NCBI GenBank assembly: GCA_038214135.1
Contig: JBBQSD010000080.1
Location: 1-27,520 of the forward strand
Length of the DNA stretch: 27,520 nucleotides
Source: JANLSE01 sp038214135
GTDB lineage: Bacteria; Chloroflexota; Chloroflexia; Chloroflexales; Roseiflexaceae
Reading direction: 5' to 3'
The position numbers and the translations under genes were made by a program. The notes beneath the pieces were generated by a model. That model made no database searches and was not told the origin of the DNA. It was given only the letters and a program-made list of their open reading frames with translations. This document shows positions 24,918 through 27,520 of the stretch, piece after piece. Each line of letters starts with the position of its first letter. Position 1 is the first letter of the stretch.

Positions 24918-25316
24918 CCATTTCGTTATTGACACAAACACGATTATTAGCGCTGCGCTTTTTCGCCAATCTGTTCCGCGTCAAGCGTTGGATAAAGCAT
25001 TTGCGAGCGCGATACTGCTTGTGTCAGAAGCAACAACTCTTGAATTAACCTCGGTACTCCTACGCGATAAGTTTGATCGCTATCTCCAACGAGAAAAGCG
25101 AGAGGCTTTCTGGCAGTCTTCTTACAGCAAACCACTCTAGTTGAGATTACTGAAGCAATCACCATGTGCCGCGACCCAAAAGACGATAAGTTTCTGGAAG
25201 TTGCAATCAGCGGAAACGCAACCCTGATCATTAGCGGTGATCGAGACCTGCTCGATCTACAATCGTATCGTGGCATTGAGATCGTAACACCAAGAGTATT
25301 CCTTGACCAGAGATAG
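24910..25316 (+). pseudogene. PIN-domain toxin (VapC-like), single-base frameshift
   Basis: PIN toxins are Mg-dependent RNases. The reading frame starts at ATG 24910 with FVIDTNTIISAALFRQ (Asp8 is the first acidic ligand) and TTLELTSVL (Glu). It stops prematurely at 25140. The rest continues in another frame, from LAVFLQQTTLVEITEAI through CRDPKDDKFLEVAI to SGDRDLLDL and TPRVFLDQR, with the remaining two acidic ligands, to TAG at 25314-25316. The total is 407 bp, one short of 136 codons, and adding one base after GCTTT near 25107 restores a normal 135-residue protein of the COG1569 type. It is either a real inactivating mutation or a sequencing error. Confidence 0.85.
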
Positions 25317-25457
25317 ATTCTGGAACTACTCAATCAACATGATCCACATGAGCCTGAATATGTTAGCCTGCCGCATGAGACGTGCTTACAATTATACGGG
25401 GAAGAGCATCACCGTAAGAAAAACGTGTTACATACTTGAGTTGCATCGATTGCCACA

Positions 25458-25590
25458 TTATGATATCACCTCGCGCAACAGCCGCAGAATCTCTTCTTCA
25501 AGATCGCGTAGATCGGCATCAATCTCAGCTCATGGGCGTGGCGGCTCGGCACTGTTACCTGCCTTGATCCTCTGCATCTGCTGTAGGCAA
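25458..25590 (-). pseudogene. C-terminal relic, possibly of an hsdM-like methylase
   Basis: Read on the minus strand, one frame gives LQQMQRIKAGNSAEPPRP, then an in-frame TGA (25530-25532), then AEIDADLRDLEEEILRLLREV and a TAA at 25458. The acidic helical EIDADLxxLEEEIxxLLxEV pattern is common at the C-terminus of type I modification methylases. A TGG (Trp) changed to TGA would explain the stop. The relic sits upstream of the hsdR relic on the same strand, as expected for hsdM. The identification rests on about 23 residues. Confidence 0.35.
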
Positions 25591-25597
25591 CCGGTGT

Positions 25598-25619
25598 GGC
25601 ACGTATAGCTATACGTGCC
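25598..25619. repeat. Perfect 22-bp palindrome
   Basis: GGCACGTATAG is followed directly by its reverse complement CTATACGTGCC, with no spacer. It may be a protein-binding dyad, a hairpin, or an end repeat of a lost element. A single copy was seen in the window. Confidence 0.75.
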
Positions 25620-25846
25620 CGCTGTCATTCACTCGACCCATAACTTGTGGTACACAACGCCCGTAGCAGCACACGGCAGCGCAGCATCGGCACCATACAA
25701 ACAGGAATACATCAGCGGTTCAACAGCCACTGAGGTTCTTTCAAACAAAACATCCTGGCAGATACCACAAACAATCCAGCAATCCAGCAATTGGTTCAAT
25801 CAGCCAATGCGCAATCTGCCGTCACCCTGTCAGGTCTGTCACCGTG

Positions 25847-26656
25847 TCACGATTTGCGGACCAGGAATGCCAATTCGCTGGGGAAACTGATGCGGGTGAG
25901 TTCCCATGGTTCGTTGGCAACCATTGCCCGCAGCATGCGTTCGTAGTGTTCTGGCATGCCCTTGCTGCGCCCGCCCAGGCTGTGCGCCGGGAAACTGACT
26001 ACTATATATGGCGCGTTCAGGGTTTGCAACAAGCGCAGTGCCGATCCCTTCTCGACTTGTTCGAGCACTGGTAAGAGTTTCAGCGCCAATGCGAGATCGG
26101 CTGGCTCACATGGCGGGGATGTGACAAGATCGCAGACCCATGTGCGGCATGGGGTGTTGGTAAGCGCCAGAAACTGCCCGGCAAATGCAACCATATCGGC
26201 ATAGATATCGCATGCCATATAGGTCGCCTCCGGCGCAAGCGGCATCCATGGGCGGGTCAGCGGGTTGAGCCCACAGGCCAGATCCAATACTGATTTAATT
26301 GGCGGTAGCAGCGCAAACACTTCCGCATAGAAGCGATCCAGTATGCCAAGCCGCTCACGGGTTGAGGCATGGTGGCGCAATATCTGCATACAGGCGGCCC
26401 GTAGCGTAATGGAATCACTGGCCGCTTCAGTCAATTCTGCAAGCCAGGCCGCATACTCCATCTTTGGTTCCAGGTAGGAACCGCCGATCTGATGCAGCTT
26501 GTTCTTGGTCTCCTTAATCGCATCCTTGATCCGCCGATGGGCAGCCAGGTCACGCATTGCCACCACGCGCACCAGTTCTGGGCTGACCGAACGGTATTTT
26601 GGGCTGGAACGAACCTCGGCAATCAGGTTCTCAAGATCGGGATGTTCAGGCATCAT
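25847..26656 (-). CDS. 16S rRNA (guanine-1405-N7) methyltransferase, Arm/Rmt family
   Basis: This family methylates N7 of G1405 in 16S rRNA and confers resistance to 4,6-linked aminoglycosides. The 269-residue product, starting at ATG 26656, has the family hallmarks: SYLEP near 60, HHASTRERL at 95-103, SAM-binding motif I VLDLACGLNPL at 123-133, acidic Asp150 after motif II, CDL at 175-177, ALKLLPVLEQ at 191-200 and VVSFPAHSLGGRSKGM at 219-234. Length is as expected. The start codon overlaps the end of the TGT gene (ATGATGCCTGA), preceded by GAGG 8 nt upstream; an in-frame start 90 bp further up is less likely. This coupling indicates joint expression. It could be a housekeeping-like chromosomal homolog rather than an acquired resistance gene. 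Activity is not shown by sequence alone. Confidence 0.93.
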   Translation of the reverse strand: MMPEHPDLENLIAEVRSSPKYRSVSPELVRVVAMRDLAAHRRIKDAIKETKNKLHQIGGSYLEPKMEYAAWLAELTEAASDSITLRAACMQILRHHASTRERLGILDRFYAEVFALLPPIKSVLDLACGLNPLTRPWMPLAPEATYMACDIYADMVAFAGQFLALTNTPCRTWVCDLVTSPPCEPADLALALKLLPVLEQVEKGSALRLLQTLNAPYIVVSFPAHSLGGRSKGMPEHYERMLRAMVANEPWELTRISFPSELAFLVRKS

Positions 26657-27520
26657 CGGCAATGCCTCGCTGTAATGTTTCCACCAGCCGGGCCATAAAG
26701 CGCAGATTATGGATGGTTGCGAGCCGCAGATAGGTGCTTTCGCCAACCTTATTCAGATGGTTCAGGTAGCCAATGGTGTAGTGCTGGCATGTATAGCAAT
26801 CGCAGGATGGATCAATTGGCGTGTTGGTCTTGATATGCTTCTTATCGGCGATATAACAGTAATCATACCAATCGCCACGCAAACGAAACCCTGCCTCTCC
26901 TGGGTCGCCGCGATAGACATATAAGCGCCCATTGCGTGCATCGCGGGTTGGCATCGCACAATCAAACATCTCATAGCCCATGGCCACACACGCAACCAGA
27001 TTGGCGGGCTGGCCGATTCCCAGGGCATGCATAGGGAACTGGCGCGGAATGCATTCGCGGGTAAACGCCAGCGTTTCGGCCACCAGATTGCCAGCGCCAT
27101 CGAGCGGCCAACCGCCATAGCCATAGCCATCGAAGCCAATCGCCAGCAATGCATCGGCACACTCACGGCGCAGGGCGTGATCGCCGCCACCCTGGATCAC
27201 CGCGAACAGCTTGGGCTGACGTTCGGGCGGCAGGCGGCGCTGCCGGATCTGCAGATCGAACTCATCGCGGCAGCGTCTGGCCCATTTGATCGTTCGCAGC
27301 ACCGAAACGCGCTGCTCGCTGGCGATATCATCGACATGCGTGCAGTCGTCCAGGCAGATCACCACATCGGTACCATACGCCATTTGCAATTGCACCGATT
27401 TTTCAGGGGTCAATTGATACTTCCGCTCTGCCCCTTCGGGTTGAAAAGACAACCCCTTATCGCTGATGCTGCCGAATTTCGGATTTTGATGGATGAGTGA
27501 ATAGGCCTGAAAGCCGCCTG
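26646..27520 (-). CDS. tRNA-guanine transglycosylase family protein, partial at window edge
   Basis: TGT enzymes exchange a guanine in tRNA for queuine, its precursor preQ1 or another deazaguanine. The frame is open to the window edge, starting with GGFQ of the DSGGFQ motif, so the N-terminus (about 80-100 residues) is missing; the apparent TTG start at 27452 is internal. Visible are LDDC (the recognition Asp), FAVIQGG, the nucleophile segment MFDCAMPTRDAR, and the zinc site CDCYTC with a later NTIHNLR-like TIHNLRF. All are diagnostic for bacterial TGT. The loop normally GGLAVGE reads GGWPLDG, so base choice may differ from queuine/preQ1. It overlaps the Rmt methyltransferase start by 11 nt. 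It may be a paralog of a canonical tgt elsewhere. Confidence 0.9.
   Translation of the reverse strand, partial: GGFQAYSLIHQNPKFGSISDKGLSFQPEGAERKYQLTPEKSVQLQMAYGTDVVICLDDCTHVDDIASEQRVSVLRTIKWARRCRDEFDLQIRQRRLPPERQPKLFAVIQGGGDHALRRECADALLAIGFDGYGYGGWPLDGAGNLVAETLAFTRECIPRQFPMHALGIGQPANLVACVAMGYEMFDCAMPTRDARNGRLYVYRGDPGEAGFRLRGDWYDYCYIADKKHIKTNTPIDPSCDCYTCQHYTIGYLNHLNKVGESTYLRLATIHNLRFMARLVETLQRGIADDA

Larger units (their letters stand above)
25317..25846. other. 530-bp region without intact genes
   Basis: Directly after the PIN stop a 41-codon open frame (25317-25439) reads ILELLNQHDPHEPEYVSLPHE and on; it may be a relic but is not recognised. On the minus strand an hsdM-like tail ends at 25458. 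A perfect 22-bp palindrome lies at 25598-25619. The remaining 25620-25846 has only short sub-repeats (AATCCAGC, GTCAC) and no credible gene. Confidence 0.5.

Noticed and set aside
25303..25890. Two plus-strand open frames in the region after the PIN toxin
   Set aside because: No family resemblance, and one overlaps antisense to the hsdM-like tail and the other to the Rmt gene.
27030..27452. TTG start at 27452 for the TGT gene
   Set aside because: The same frame continues upstream to the window edge with GGFQAYSLIHQ, part of the essential TGT motif, so this start is internal.

Overview
The window looks like a chromosome segment from a Chloroflexota bacterium, probably class Chloroflexia (inference). 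The reasons are a Chloroflexi-like SelB, a DUF2342/zincin_2 metalloprotease of the F420-associated type, a bacterial tricorn protease, an EGY/S2P-type membrane protease, lipoprotein-anchored exporter parts, and intergenic gaps filled with heptamer tandem repeats and short hairpin repeats. No ribosomal RNA, tRNA, CRISPR array or intact transposon was seen.

Layout. (1) 455-5130, plus strand: selB, two small paralogous proteins, a membrane-anchored zincin and a degenerate APH-fold protein, tightly spaced and probably one operon behind a sigma70-like promoter at 385-413. (2) 5392-6330, plus: a glyoxalase-like (VOC) protein whose 3' end overlaps the next gene tail to tail. (3) 15701 down to 6299, minus: a MacAB-like export locus. 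In transcription order it holds a lipoprotein made of two fused solute-binding domains, a lipoprotein HlyD/MacA adaptor with a long coiled coil, a large FtsX-type permease, an ABC ATPase with a C-terminal AbrB-like domain, and a second plain ABC ATPase. (4) 16262-17800, plus: a PaaK-like adenylate-forming ligase. (5) 18035-21310, plus: a tricorn-type protease with its own promoter. (6) 21754-22860, plus: a site-2-protease family membrane protease with a TTG start. (7) 22928-25590: a visibly more A/T-rich, decayed defence island. It contains an hsdR relic with two deletions, a toxin-antitoxin pair whose PIN toxin is frameshifted, and a short tail that may come from an hsdM-like gene. (8) 27520 down to 25847, minus: a TGT-family tRNA-guanine transglycosylase that runs off the window edge, translationally coupled to an Arm/Rmt-type 16S rRNA m7G1405 methyltransferase (aminoglycoside-resistance family).

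The most notable points are: the ABC ATPase-AbrB fusion together with the double solute-binding lipoprotein inside an exporter operon; the TGT-Rmt coupled pair, whose TGT has an altered base-recognition loop; and a heptamer repeat family that has entered coding sequence twice, once forming a stop codon and once a lipoprotein signal peptide. The decayed restriction/TA island shows gene loss in progress.
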